A DNA stretch of 64,000 nucleotides from an uncultured Selenomonadales bacterium (GTDB lineage: Bacteria; Bacillota; Negativicutes; Selenomonadales; Selenomonadaceae). The notes beneath the pieces were generated by a model. That model ran no database searches, was not told where the DNA came from, and was given only the letters and a program-made list of their open reading frames with translations. Both the position numbers and the translations under genes were made by a program. Shown piece after piece: positions 48,740 through 57,386 of the stretch (the first letter of the stretch is position 1; the number at the start of each line of letters is the position of its first letter). Location: the NCBI GenBank assembly GCA_947307055.1, contig CAMZHX010000003.1, forward strand, positions 117,164 through 181,163. Direction: 5' to 3'.

Positions 48740-49567
48740 ATGATTATATTTGTGCTTGGATATTTTGTAATGGGTCTGATATTTCTCACTTGGCGTTTAT
48801 TTTATTACGTCCTGAAGAAAAAAAAGCTAATTCCAGCATTAAAAAACGATTTTGCTAATCTTTATGCTTACGACAGGCAAACAATCTTATCTCACCCTGT
48901 AAAAATCAAAATTATAGCAGTAATCATTGCAGTTTTTATTATTTTAACGATGATGCCGCTTCAAAATGAAATTATAGATCTTTTTGATTCTGCATTGTCC
49001 GCGATAATATATCTTCTCATGGTAATTATTTACGCGCCGCAAGAAAATCAATCAAGTAAAAAATTTCCCGTCGAGATTTTTGGATTTATTTATTCAATCG
49101 TGCTGATGTACTGCAGTGCGGGCGCATTTGTCATTGATTTTTTTGAAACGAATAATTCTTTCGATGAAAATATGTGGATTTACGGCTACAGCGTTGTTTT
49201 AATCTCGTATGTGATTTGCATAGCCACTTTAAGCAATTTTATGGAAAGAAATTTGTCAAAACTAGAAATAATTTTCGTTGGAATGATAATGATGACGATT
49301 TTGGAGTTTATGACATATTACGGAGTAGGATTTTTTGGCGGAATTGAATTTTATAATCCTGAGACGTTTGAAAGAAGTATTTTGGAAGGAATAATGGAAA
49401 TAATCAATCAAGGAATCTTCATAGCGTCGCAAAGTCAAATATTAGAGCGGTCAGCTAAGGAAGTATGCGGCTATATCATCTTAAATGGGACTGATGTATT
49501 GACAGTTACGGCTGTTTTAGGATATGTACTGCAAAAATTCATGGGAATTAACAACGAATCTAATTAA
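48740..49567 (+). CDS. Multi-pass membrane protein of unknown function, 275 aa (paralogue 2)
   Basis: Close paralogue of the protein at 46879, sharing LGYxVMGLIFL, KFPVEIFGFIYSI, MYCSAGAFVIDFF, WIYGYSVVLISYVICIATLS and the C-terminal ASQSQILER to LNGTDVLTVTAVLGY. It has about six membrane segments. Start ATG 48740 follows AGAAGGAG. It lies directly upstream of the three GG-leader genes but is separated from them by a terminator and their own promoter. A role as immunity or export partner for those products is an attractive guess with no direct support. Confidence 0.75.
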   Translation: MIIFVLGYFVMGLIFLTWRLFYYVLKKKKLIPALKNDFANLYAYDRQTILSHPVKIKIIAVIIAVFIILTMMPLQNEIIDLFDSALSAIIYLLMVIIYAPQENQSSKKFPVEIFGFIYSIVLMYCSAGAFVIDFFETNNSFDENMWIYGYSVVLISYVICIATLSNFMERNLSKLEIIFVGMIMMTILEFMTYYGVGFFGGIEFYNPETFERSILEGIMEIINQGIFIASQSQILERSAKEVCGYIILNGTDVLTVTAVLGYVLQKFMGINNESN

Positions 49568-49570
49568 AAA

Positions 49571-49600
49571 AGCCCTTCGGCGAGTGTAGAGGGGTTTTTT
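49571..49600 (+). terminator. Rho-independent terminator
   Basis: GCCCTTCGGC-type stem closing with GAGGGG and six T, nearly the same as those at 48641, 50078, 50566 and 56155. Confidence 0.8.
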
Positions 49601-49632
49601 CGTTAACTACTATAAATTTTTTTGCTAAAATC

Positions 49633-49662
49633 TGTAACTAAACTGGATTTGAAACGTATAAA
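49633..49662 (+). promoter_or_regulatory. GG-leader family promoter, copy 2
   Basis: TGTAAC (49633-49638), 18 bp containing CTGGATTTGAAACG, TATAAA (49657-49662), with TTTTTTTGCTAAAA upstream. Confidence 0.75.
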
Positions 49663-49691
49663 ATTTAGAAAACAGAAAGGAGCCTGATAAA

Positions 49692-50045
49692 ATGGCAACA
49701 CGCGAAGAAAATCTCAAAAAAATCAACGACGAACTCGAAACGATGAGCGATGAGGAACTCGACCAGGTCGCAGGCGGAACTATTGGTCAAACTGCCGGCG
49801 ACAGCAAAATTCTTTACGATTATGGGCTTGTGGACAAATATTACGGCACGATACCTGTGATGTTTTATTGGAAGTCCAAAAGCGCGGAAGTTGATGCAGG
49901 CTGGTCAAAAGCTGGAATTACTTGCGTAACAAAACCTTTTGGAAGTAATCAGTATTTTAAGGATGGCAAGGAAATTTCACGCGGCGAAGCTTATGATCAT
50001 TTGAAAGCAAATTTTAAAAGAATTCACACTATCAGCGATGATTAA
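49692..50045 (+). CDS. GG-leader secreted peptide/protein, 117 aa
   Basis: The leader ends ETMSDEELDQVAGG (about residue 29). The 88-residue mature part is homologous to that of the gene at 25578: QTxGDxxxL, then VDAGWSKAGITCVTK, NQYFKDGKEISRGEAYDH. It has a single Cys. No enzyme motif is seen. Start ATG 49692 follows AGAAAGGAGCC. The two relatives lie 24 kb apart with the same promoter type, so they probably arose by duplication and are co-regulated. Confidence 0.82.
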   Translation: MATREENLKKINDELETMSDEELDQVAGGTIGQTAGDSKILYDYGLVDKYYGTIPVMFYWKSKSAEVDAGWSKAGITCVTKPFGSNQYFKDGKEISRGEAYDHLKANFKRIHTISDD

Positions 50046-50077
50046 TGTTAATTAAAATAGCGTCTCGACAGTAAAAA

Positions 50078-50106
50078 AAGCCCTTCGGCGTGTCTAGGGT
50101 TTTTTT
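50078..50106 (+). terminator. Rho-independent terminator
   Basis: GCCCTTCGGCGTGTCTAGGG followed by T7; short stem CCCT/AGGG. Confidence 0.7.
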
Positions 50107-50138
50107 CGTTGACGGTGGAAAATTTTTTTGCTAAACTT

Positions 50139-50168
50139 TGTAACGAAATTGGAAATCCAACGTATAAA
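50139..50168 (+). promoter_or_regulatory. GG-leader family promoter, copy 3
   Basis: TGTAAC (50139-50144), 18 bp ending CCAACG, TATAAA (50163-50168). The following 40 bases of leader are shared with copy 4. Confidence 0.75.
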
Positions 50169-50220
50169 CTATAGAAAGACAAATCACAATCAAAAATAAA
50201 ACGAAAGGTCGTAGATAACA

Positions 50221-50523
50221 ATGGCAGACGAAAAAATTTTGAAGGACGAGATATTGAGCGACGAGGAACTTGACGGCGTGGCGGGCGGCACCAGGATTGA
50301 AACATTCCAAGACGGCGACGAACTTGTTAAACGCGGACTTTTGAGCGAAGAAGATGCGTTGAGTTCTTCAAAAGTTCGTGAGGCGATTCATAAGCTCGGT
50401 TATAAGTATGTTGACCACGGCGGAGTTAAAATGTTTGGCGGCAAAGATAACGAATACTTCAACAAAAAAGGCGAAAGCGTAAGCCGCAAAGATTTCTGGA
50501 AAAATTTCGACGCAGAAAACTGA
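50221..50523 (+). CDS. GG-leader secreted peptide/protein, 100 aa
   Basis: The leader MADEKILKDEILSDEELDG ends in VAGG at residue 23. The 77-residue mature part has no Cys and shares with the next gene LVKRGLLSEEDALSSS, a short Gly-rich middle, and the tail YFNKKGESVSRKDFWKNF. The YFxxxG..(S/T)R tail also appears in the genes at 25578 and 49692, tying the set together. Start ATG 50221 follows CGAAAGGTCG. Function unknown. Confidence 0.82.
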   Translation: MADEKILKDEILSDEELDGVAGGTRIETFQDGDELVKRGLLSEEDALSSSKVREAIHKLGYKYVDHGGVKMFGGKDNEYFNKKGESVSRKDFWKNFDAEN

Positions 50524-50565
50524 GCCAGCATTATCCGCTAATTTCTATCTCAAAATACACACAAA

Positions 50566-50596
50566 AAGCCCTTCGGCGAGTGTCGGAGGGTTTTTT
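50566..50596 (+). terminator. Rho-independent terminator
   Basis: CCCTTCGGCG pairs with TGTCGGAGGG, followed by six T. Confidence 0.8.
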
Positions 50597-50628
50597 CGTT
50601 GACGCGGCTAAATTTTTTTTGTAAAATG

Positions 50629-50658
50629 TGTAACGAAATCGGAAATCCAACGTATAAA
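50629..50658 (+). promoter_or_regulatory. GG-leader family promoter, copy 4
   Basis: TGTAAC (50629-50634), 18 bp ending CCAACG, TATAAA (50653-50658). Promoter and 5' leader are nearly identical to copy 3, so the two genes are a tandem duplication including regulation. Confidence 0.75.
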
Positions 50659-50705
50659 CTATAGAAAGACAAATCACAATCAAAAACGAAAGGTCGTAGA
50701 TAATT

Positions 50706-51017
50706 ATGGCAGACGAAAAAATTTTGAAGGACGAAATATTGAGCGACGCGGAACTTGACGGCGTGGCGGGCGGCAACAGGCTCGAAACTTTCGGTGACGG
50801 CAACGAACTTTACAAACGCGGACTTTTGAGCGCAGAGGACGCATTAAGCTCCTCACCCGTGCGCAACAAGCTTCACAGCATGGGCTACGCTGGCTACAAA
50901 GACAACGGCGGCATAATTAACGGCAATGTCTACACCGACAAGAGCGGCAATACGATTACTCGCGAGCAATTCTGGAAAAATTTCGACAAAGAAAACGGAA
51001 CTAAGATTATCCGCTAA
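50706..51017 (+). CDS. GG-leader secreted peptide/protein, 103 aa
   Basis: Tandem paralogue of the gene at 50221 with the same leader (ILSDAELDGVAGG). The mature part keeps ELYKRGLLSAEDALSSS and the tail VYTDKSGNTITREQFWKNF, but the middle (MGYAGYKDNGGIINGN) has diverged. It contains no Cys, so thioether chemistry on it is impossible; if the radical SAM enzyme acts on it, another residue would be the target. Start ATG 50706 follows CGAAAGGTCG. Confidence 0.82.
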   Translation: MADEKILKDEILSDAELDGVAGGNRLETFGDGNELYKRGLLSAEDALSSSPVRNKLHSMGYAGYKDNGGIINGNVYTDKSGNTITREQFWKNFDKENGTKIIR

Positions 51018-51096
51018 TTAAATCAGTGCGGTTAAACGAATGGACTTGGCAATCATTGTCAAGCCCATTTTGGCGTTTACTTTTGGAGGAATCGTC

Positions 51097-51663
51097 ATGA
51101 GGAAGAAATTTTTCCAACTAATTTTGTTCGCGCTGGTCTTGATGACGGCAAGCACAGTTGCGGCAAAAGAATCGCCCGAACAACTTCGCGCCAAGCTGGA
51201 CGATATGAGCCAACAAGTTTTGTCGCGAATGTATCAAAAATATCCGTCGTCAGAGCGAGCAATTAGAAATGTCTACGCCTACTGCACAATTAGTGCCTCC
51301 AGCGTCAAATGGGGCTTTTGGGGCGACGATAGAGGGCGCGGCGTTGCCGTGAACAACGAAACCGGACAAAGAATTTACGTCAAGATGAAAGAAGTTAGTC
51401 TCGGCGTAAATTTTGGCGCGAAGGAATACGATTTGCTTTTCGTCATTGGCAATAAGGAAGCGTGGGACAAATTTATTTCGGGCAATATCAAATTCGGAAC
51501 AGAAGCTTCCGTGCAGGCTAGCGACGGCGTAAACGGCGATACCTTTTCAGATGCTACGATAGTTGCAAACGGCGTTTGGGTTTATCAGCTCGACAAAAAG
51601 GGCTTAGCGTTTGAATTATCGTTGAAGGGCGCGAAAATTTCCCCGTACAAAAACCTAAATTGA
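51097..51663 (+). CDS. Secreted SYLF/YSC84-domain-like protein, 188 aa
   Basis: I chose ATG 51097 because GGAGG lies 7 bases upstream and the protein then starts with a signal peptide (MRKKFFQLILFALVLMTAST, cleavage near VAA-KES); an in-frame ATG at 51040 would put 19 residues before it. The mature protein has a helical start (EQLRAKLDDMSQQVLSRMYQ), then a Gly-rich beta region (VKWGFWGDDRGRGVAVN, VSLGVNFGAKEYDLLFVIGN) typical of the SYLF/YSC84 lipid-associated domain found in bacterial periplasmic proteins. The role is unknown. Confidence 0.7.
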   Translation: MRKKFFQLILFALVLMTASTVAAKESPEQLRAKLDDMSQQVLSRMYQKYPSSERAIRNVYAYCTISASSVKWGFWGDDRGRGVAVNNETGQRIYVKMKEVSLGVNFGAKEYDLLFVIGNKEAWDKFISGNIKFGTEASVQASDGVNGDTFSDATIVANGVWVYQLDKKGLAFELSLKGAKISPYKNLN

Positions 51664-51688
51664 AAATCTCCTTGAATGGAAAATGAAA

Positions 51689-51716
51689 AACCTCCAAATT
51701 TCTTGGGGGTTTTTTC
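51689..51716 (+). terminator. Rho-independent terminator
   Basis: AACCTCC pairs with GGGGGTT, followed by T. Confidence 0.75.
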
Positions 51717-51726
51717 GTTTAATCGG

Positions 51727-51755
51727 TTGTCTATTCCAACGCCGATTGATATAAT
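51727..51755 (+). promoter_or_regulatory. Sigma-70-type promoter of the RND efflux operon
   Basis: TTGTCT (51727-51732), 17 bp, TATAAT (51750-51755). No regulator gene of the TetR or MarR kind is adjacent. Confidence 0.7.
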
Positions 51756-51782
51756 AATCATCAAAACGAGAGGAGAGTTGGT

Positions 51783-52973
51783 ATGAAAATATTTCCGGCG
51801 ATAATTCTAGCGTTCGCGCTGCTCATGACGGGTTGCGGCGGCGAAGACGCTCAAGAACCATCCCTAGAAGACTATCCGACTAAAGTAAAGGCGATGAAAG
51901 TTTTGACAACCGATGCGCCGATTACTTTTTCCTATAGCGGACAAGTTGTCGACCGCGACGAAATGAAAGTTCAATCAAAAGTGAGCGGCTCCGTTGTAGA
52001 AAAGTACGTTAAAGGCGGTCAAAACGTCGTAGAAGGGCAAGCACTGTTCAAAATCGACGACAGGCAATATCAATCGGCAGTTTTGCAGGCTGAAGCCAAT
52101 CTCGCGAAGTCTAAAACGGCTTTAGCTAAAGAAAGAGTCGACCTTCAACGCGACGAGGAACTTTGGCAGGAAAATGCAATCTCCGAGCAGAAGCTTACGA
52201 ATCAACGCATTGCAGTCAAGTCGCAAGAGGCTGAAGTTGCCGCCAACGAGGCTTTGTTGCAGAAAGCTAAGAACGATTTAGCCGATACGATAGTTTACGC
52301 GCCCATGAGCGGCAGACTTGGTATTGATGATGTCACCGTTGGCACTTTGGCAACTGCCGGAATGACTTCACTCGCGACAATCGGCATTGTTGACCCTGTT
52401 TATGTGCAATTTGCCGTTTCTGAACAAGAATATTTGCGTTTGTCTAGAGGCTACAACGATGATGAGCAAAACGACAGAGGGCACCCAAATTTTAAAATCG
52501 CTTTGACGCTCGCCGACGGCTCAAGCTATCCTTATTACGGAGAATTTGCCGAATATGATAGGGCAATGGGCAACGCAACCGGCACGCTGACAATCCGCAC
52601 GCTTTTTCAAAATCCAAAAAGTTTACTCGTTCCTGGCATGTATGCTCGCGTCGAAATTACCGGCTTGAAAATTCCCGGTGCAATGCTTGTTCCCGAACGC
52701 GCCCTTCAACAACTTTTGGGCGAAACTTTGGTTATCGTCGCTCAACCCGATAACACTTCAGCCGTCCGAAAAATTGAGATTGGCGAAAAAATCGGCTCGT
52801 ATTACATCGTGAAAAGCGGCTTGAAGGCTGACGATTGGGTTATAGTCGAGGGCTTAACAAATTTGCGCGACGGTATGCCTTTGGAAGTGACGCAAGTGAC
52901 TGCAAAGGACATGGATTTTTCATTTTCGCCGAGCGCAGAAGTTTTTGACGTTGGAAGTAGCGTGAGCAAGTGA
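51783..52973 (+). CDS. RND efflux periplasmic adaptor (membrane fusion protein), lipoprotein, 396 aa
   Basis: The adaptor links an inner-membrane RND pump to an outer-membrane channel. It has a lipobox LMTGC (Cys18). A biotinyl-lipoyl half (VQSKVSGSVVEKYVKGGQNVVEGQALFKID) is followed by a coiled-coil hairpin (about residues 95-160, rich in Ala/Lys/Glu), the second lipoyl half (DTIVYAPMSGRLGIDDVTVGTLAT), a beta-barrel (VDPVYVQFAVSEQEYLRL) and a membrane-proximal domain (VPERALQQLLGETLVIV). This is the AcrA/MexA layout. It is 12 bp upstream of the pump gene, so the two are one operon. No outer-membrane TolC-like gene is present in the window. Confidence 0.93.
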   Translation: MKIFPAIILAFALLMTGCGGEDAQEPSLEDYPTKVKAMKVLTTDAPITFSYSGQVVDRDEMKVQSKVSGSVVEKYVKGGQNVVEGQALFKIDDRQYQSAVLQAEANLAKSKTALAKERVDLQRDEELWQENAISEQKLTNQRIAVKSQEAEVAANEALLQKAKNDLADTIVYAPMSGRLGIDDVTVGTLATAGMTSLATIGIVDPVYVQFAVSEQEYLRLSRGYNDDEQNDRGHPNFKIALTLADGSSYPYYGEFAEYDRAMGNATGTLTIRTLFQNPKSLLVPGMYARVEITGLKIPGAMLVPERALQQLLGETLVIVAQPDNTSAVRKIEIGEKIGSYYIVKSGLKADDWVIVEGLTNLRDGMPLEVTQVTAKDMDFSFSPSAEVFDVGSSVSK

Positions 52974-52985
52974 GGTGGTCGAGAT

Positions 52986-55900
52986 ATGGCTAAATTTTTT
53001 ATTCATCGACCGGTTTTCGCAATCGTCATCGCAATTATAATCAGCCTTATCGGGATAATCGCGGGACTTAATACGCCAATCGCGCAATATCCGAACATTT
53101 CGCCGCCGACAATCAATGTCGATGCTTTTTATACGGGCGCAAATGCCAGCGTCGTCAATCAATCCGTCGCGCAGATTATAGAAAATCGCGTAAACGGCAC
53201 GCAGGGCATGGACTACATGAGCTCCAATTCAAACGACGACGGCAGCTATTCCCTGAATGTATATTTCGAGGTCGGCACCGATGGCGATATGGACTCGGTT
53301 AAGGTTCAAAATAACGTTGCCTCAGCCAATTCAAATTTGCCGGAAACGGTTATTGCCTCCGGCGTGACGACTACGAAATCTTCGCAGGATATGGCGATGA
53401 TTTTTGCATTTTACTGCGACAACGGGCTTTACGATACGGCATTCATAAAAAACTACGCCGATATTTACATCGTTGACGACTTGAAACGCGTTAAGGGCGT
53501 CGGCAAGGTTCAAATATTGAGCGCGGACTATGCCTTGCGCGTATGGATTAACCCCGAAAAGCTCGCGAACTTTGGCTTGACGGTCGCTGACGTTCAAAGC
53601 GCAATCAAAACGCAAAATGCTCAAGCGGCGGCGGGTTCCATAGGCAAATTACCTGTCGCGCAAGGTCAAGAGAAGGAATACACCGGACAGATTCAAGGAA
53701 GATTGGAGACGCCGGAGCAATTCGAGAATATCATTTTGAAGACCGGCGACGCGGGCGCATTTGTCTACCTAAAGGACGTGGCGCGAGTCGAAATCGGGCA
53801 GCAGTCGAATACATACGTTGGCAAATTTAATGGTTATACGTCGGTGCCGTTCATAATCAACTTGACGAGCGACGCCAACGCCCTCGAAACTATCGGCGAA
53901 GTCAAAAGAATTCTTCAAGAGGCAGAAAAAAATCTGCCGCAAGGCATTAAATACGGTCAAGTTCTGGACAACACGGAATTTATCAAGGCATCAATCAACG
54001 AAGTTGCGCACACATTCTTTGAGGCGTTAGTTTTAGTCGTTTTGGTAATTTTTATATTCCTGCAGAGTTTCCGCGCGACGATTATTCCGTTGTTAGCGGT
54101 TCCGGTATCATTGCTCGGAACTTTCGCGGCGTTTACGGTCTTAGACTTCACGATTAACACGCTAACATTGTTTGCAATGGTTTTGGCGATAGGTTTGGTC
54201 GTCGACGACGCGATAGTTGTTATCGAGAACGTCGAACAGCACATGGAACGCGGACTTAACCCCGTCGAGGCAACCGAAGTTGCTATGGAAGAAGTGCAAG
54301 GGCCAGTTGTCGCGATAGCGTTTGTATTGTCAGCGGTTTTTATCCCGATAGCATTTTTGGGCGGCATGACGGGCATTTTGTACAGGCAATTCGCGCTGAC
54401 AATCGCAGTTTCGATGGGCTTATCGGCATTTGTCGCGCTGACTTTGACGCCGGCACTTTGCGCCATGATTCTTAAGCCGCACGAACACGGCAAGAAAAAT
54501 TTCTTCAGCAAATTTTTTGACGCGTTCAATAATTGGTTTGAGCGCACAAAAAATTCTTACGTCGGCATAGTAGCCAAAGTTATTTCCGGAACCAAATTAG
54601 CTGTAATCTTTATGTTGATTGTCTGCGGCTTGACGGGGCTTTTGTTTAAAATTTTGCCGTCAACGTTCGTACCCGATGAGGATCAAGGCTACTTTGTAGC
54701 AGCAGTACTGTTACCGGAAGGAACTTCGCTAAATAGAACTTCAATGACAACTGACAAGGTAGCGGCGGCGATTCGCGAAAATGTTCCCGGCATTAAGGAT
54801 GTCATTTCGGTTGCGGGCTACAATATAATTTCCAGCGGTACAAAGTCTTCAACGGCAACATTGTTTTTAAGTATGTATCCATGGGCAGAACGAACAGAAT
54901 TCGAAAAGTCGGTAACTGCCGCGATTGAAAATGTTTTTATGGTAGGCAATGGCGTAGCACCGGAAGGTTTTGTTATGGGCTTTAATCCGCCCGCCTTACC
55001 GGGTCTCGGTCAAGTCGGCGGCTTGACAATGCAACTTATCGATTTGGAAAGCCATTCTGACAGCGAACTTTCCGACATAACCGATAAAATAGTTGCGGCG
55101 GCTAATTCGCGTCCTGAACTTCAAGGCGTAACTACAACTTTCAGCGTGACTTCGCCCAGCTATAGATACGAACTCGACCAAAAGAAAATTGAAATGCTCG
55201 GCGTGAATCTCGCTGACGTTTACTCCGCTTTGCAAGTTAATTTCGGCGGTATGCAGGTTGATGACTACGACAGGTTCGGCAGAACTTATAAAGTTGTCAT
55301 GCAATCGGACGTTTATTTTCGCGGCGAAGTCGACATGTTAAAATTTATGTTCGTCAGAGGAGATATGGGGCAATTTGTTCCGCTCGACACACTGATAACT
55401 TACAAGCTCAACACCGGCACAACGCAAGTCACGCGCTTTAATGGCAAACGCTCCGTGCTAATTCAAGCTGATTCGGCTGAAGGATATTCTTCGGGGCAAG
55501 CTATGGCGGCTTTAACAAGTGTCGTGCATGAAGTTGCGCCGACAGGTTTTGGCGTCGAATGGTCTGGACAATCCCGCGAAGAGCAAAAAGCATCGGGCTC
55601 GACCGGTCAAGTTATGGCTTTGGCGTTGGTCTTCGTGTTCTTATGCCTCGCCGCGCTGTATGAAAGTTGGTCGGTTCCCTTTTCCGTTTTGATGACGGTT
55701 CCGACGGGTATTTTCGGCGCGTTGCTCTCGGAATTCGTTCTGAATTACTACACGAATACTTTCGGCGTAGGCAATCCCGGTTTTCAAAATAGCGTCTACA
55801 TGCAAATTGGCGTTATAATGATTATGGGTCTTGCGGCGAAAAATGCGATACTGATTGTCGAATTTGCCAAAGTTCGCACGGATAAGGGCATGGAGGCGAT

Positions 55901-56138
55901 TAAAGCCTCTCTGGAGTCGGCTGGCTTGCGCCTTCGCCCGATTTTGATGACTTCATTTGCCTTTATAATCGGTTGCGTGCCTTTAGCTACGGCTTCCGGC
56001 GCGGGCTCGGCGGCTCGTAACTCTATGGGCGTGGCGGTCGTCGGCGGCATGACTATCGCGACTTTTCTTGGCATATTTTTAATTCCTGTTTTCTTCGTCG
56101 TCGTTCAAAAGATTGTTCAAAAACTTTTCGGCAAATAA
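52986..56138 (+). CDS. RND efflux pump, AcrB/MexB (HAE1) family, 1,050 aa
   Basis: This is the inner-membrane proton-driven drug exporter of the tripartite system. It starts MAKFFIHRPVFAIVIAIIIS with TM1 and has a porter domain, a TM2-6 block with the proton-relay pair in GLVVDDAIVVIENVEQH, a helix VFIPIAFLGGMTGILYRQFA, a second porter/docking half and a closing helical block GLAAKNAILIVEFAK. The length equals that of AcrB homologues, and I see no internal stop or frameshift. The substrate range cannot be read from the sequence. Start ATG 52986 follows GTGAGGTGG. Confidence 0.95.
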   Translation: MAKFFIHRPVFAIVIAIIISLIGIIAGLNTPIAQYPNISPPTINVDAFYTGANASVVNQSVAQIIENRVNGTQGMDYMSSNSNDDGSYSLNVYFEVGTDGDMDSVKVQNNVASANSNLPETVIASGVTTTKSSQDMAMIFAFYCDNGLYDTAFIKNYADIYIVDDLKRVKGVGKVQILSADYALRVWINPEKLANFGLTVADVQSAIKTQNAQAAAGSIGKLPVAQGQEKEYTGQIQGRLETPEQFENIILKTGDAGAFVYLKDVARVEIGQQSNTYVGKFNGYTSVPFIINLTSDANALETIGEVKRILQEAEKNLPQGIKYGQVLDNTEFIKASINEVAHTFFEALVLVVLVIFIFLQSFRATIIPLLAVPVSLLGTFAAFTVLDFTINTLTLFAMVLAIGLVVDDAIVVIENVEQHMERGLNPVEATEVAMEEVQGPVVAIAFVLSAVFIPIAFLGGMTGILYRQFALTIAVSMGLSAFVALTLTPALCAMILKPHEHGKKNFFSKFFDAFNNWFERTKNSYVGIVAKVISGTKLAVIFMLIVCGLTGLLFKILPSTFVPDEDQGYFVAAVLLPEGTSLNRTSMTTDKVAAAIRENVPGIKDVISVAGYNIISSGTKSSTATLFLSMYPWAERTEFEKSVTAAIENVFMVGNGVAPEGFVMGFNPPALPGLGQVGGLTMQLIDLESHSDSELSDITDKIVAAANSRPELQGVTTTFSVTSPSYRYELDQKKIEMLGVNLADVYSALQVNFGGMQVDDYDRFGRTYKVVMQSDVYFRGEVDMLKFMFVRGDMGQFVPLDTLITYKLNTGTTQVTRFNGKRSVLIQADSAEGYSSGQAMAALTSVVHEVAPTGFGVEWSGQSREEQKASGSTGQVMALALVFVFLCLAALYESWSVPFSVLMTVPTGIFGALLSEFVLNYYTNTFGVGNPGFQNSVYMQIGVIMIMGLAAKNAILIVEFAKVRTDKGMEAIKASLESAGLRLRPILMTSFAFIIGCVPLATASGAGSAARNSMGVAVVGGMTIATFLGIFLIPVFFVVVQKIVQKLFGK

Positions 56139-56154
56139 AATCGCCAATGAAATC

Positions 56155-56188
56155 AAAAAAGCCCTTCGGCTAATGTCGTAGGGTTTTT
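56155..56188. terminator. Terminator after the RND pump
   Basis: GCCCTTCGGC...GTCGTAGGG stem flanked by six A and five T, the same family as those at 48641 and 49571. Confidence 0.75.
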
Positions 56189-56284
56189 CGTTTGCGAATA
56201 GATTTTCCAACGTCTAATCACTTGTTTTTATTACATCTTACGGCATAAAAAAAGCGGTCGTGTGATTGACCGCCTAAAAAATTT

Positions 56285-56551
56285 TTATCTGGCGTGGCGC
56301 ATCGAGTTCACAGGAATATTTGCGACGAGCGCGACCGAATCGGAATCATTTTCCAGCGAGATTTCCATTTCCGTCCGATTTATATTCATGTACTTTGAAA
56401 GGACGGCGATTATTTCTTCCTTAATTTTTTCCATAATCTCCGGCGAGATGCTGGCGCGGTCGTGAATCAGCACGACTTGCAAGCGTTCTTTAGCGACTGT
56501 CCCCGATTTTTTCTCCGACATGCCGAAAACCCTTTTCAAAACGTCAAGCAT
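56285..56551 (-). CDS. minE: Cell division topological specificity factor MinE, 88 aa
   Basis: MinE stimulates MinD ATPase and confines division inhibition to the cell poles. The N-terminal part has a membrane-targeting start (MLDVLKRVFG) and the MinD-binding strand region AKERLQVVLIHDRASISPE; the C-terminal dimer domain includes IKEEIIAVLSKYMNIN and VALVANIPV. It is the last gene of minC-minD-minE, 12 bp after minD. Start ATG 56551 follows GGAGGG. Confidence 0.93.
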   Translation of the reverse strand: MLDVLKRVFGMSEKKSGTVAKERLQVVLIHDRASISPEIMEKIKEEIIAVLSKYMNINRTEMEISLENDSDSVALVANIPVNSMRHAR

Positions 56552-56563
56552 AGACAGCCCTCC

Positions 56564-57355
56564 TTACAGCAAGCCGAAAAGTTTTTTGAGACGGGCGAAG
56601 AAGCCTTCCTTTTGCGGCTTGAGGAAGGGGACATTTTCTCCGCAAATGCGGGCGACGATATTTTTGTAAGCCTGCCCCGCCGTCGAATCGCTCATCGTGA
56701 TAGCGGGTTCGCCCCTGTTGGTCGCTACGACAACTTTTTCATCGTCGGGGATTTGTCCTATGCACGCGACCGATAAAATTTCGTCAATGTCGCCCATGTC
56801 GAGCATGTCGCCTTTCTCGACCATTTGCGGGCGAATTCTGTTGACGATTAGCTTGACGTTTTCCTTATCTGCGCGGCCGAGTTCGCCAATAATTTTATCT
56901 GCGTCGCGCACCGCTGAAATTTCCGGCATCGTCACGACGATTGCAGTATCGGCGGCGGCTATCGCAGTTTTGAAGCCCTGTTCAATGCCCGCAGGACAAT
57001 CGATAATTATAAAGTCGAAGTCCTTTTTCATTTCGTCGCAGAGCTTAACGAGCTGTTCGGGATTGACGGCGGATTTATCTTTAATCTGCGACGTGGGCAG
57101 AAGAAAAAGATTTTCGTACTTCTTGTGACGGACGAGGGCTTTTTTGTATTGGACGCGGCCGCTCGTCACGTCGACCAAATCATACAAAATGCGATTTTCC
57201 AGACCGAGCAACAAATCCAGATTGCGCAAGCCGGTATCGGTATCGATAAGTGCGACTTTGTTTCCGCGCATGGCAAGCCCGACGCCGATATTGGCTGTGG
57301 TAGTCGTTTTGCCGACGCCGCCCTTGCCAGACGTTATCACTATAATTTGACTCAT
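56564..57355 (-). CDS. minD: Septum site-determining ATPase MinD, 263 aa
   Basis: A ParA/MinD-family ATPase that binds the membrane when dimerised with ATP and recruits MinC. It has the deviant Walker A SGKGGVGKTTTT (residues 9-20), a switch I Asp region (DTDTGLRNLDLLLG), Walker B FDFIIIDCPAGIEQG and the C-terminal amphipathic membrane-targeting helix FFARLKKLFGLL. Start ATG 57355 follows AAGGAG. It lies between minC and minE. Confidence 0.96.
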   Translation of the reverse strand: MSQIIVITSGKGGVGKTTTTANIGVGLAMRGNKVALIDTDTGLRNLDLLLGLENRILYDLVDVTSGRVQYKKALVRHKKYENLFLLPTSQIKDKSAVNPEQLVKLCDEMKKDFDFIIIDCPAGIEQGFKTAIAAADTAIVVTMPEISAVRDADKIIGELGRADKENVKLIVNRIRPQMVEKGDMLDMGDIDEILSVACIGQIPDDEKVVVATNRGEPAITMSDSTAGQAYKNIVARICGENVPFLKPQKEGFFARLKKLFGLL

Positions 57356-57386
57356 ATAACTTTCTCCTTAGCTTTAAGCTTTGCTT

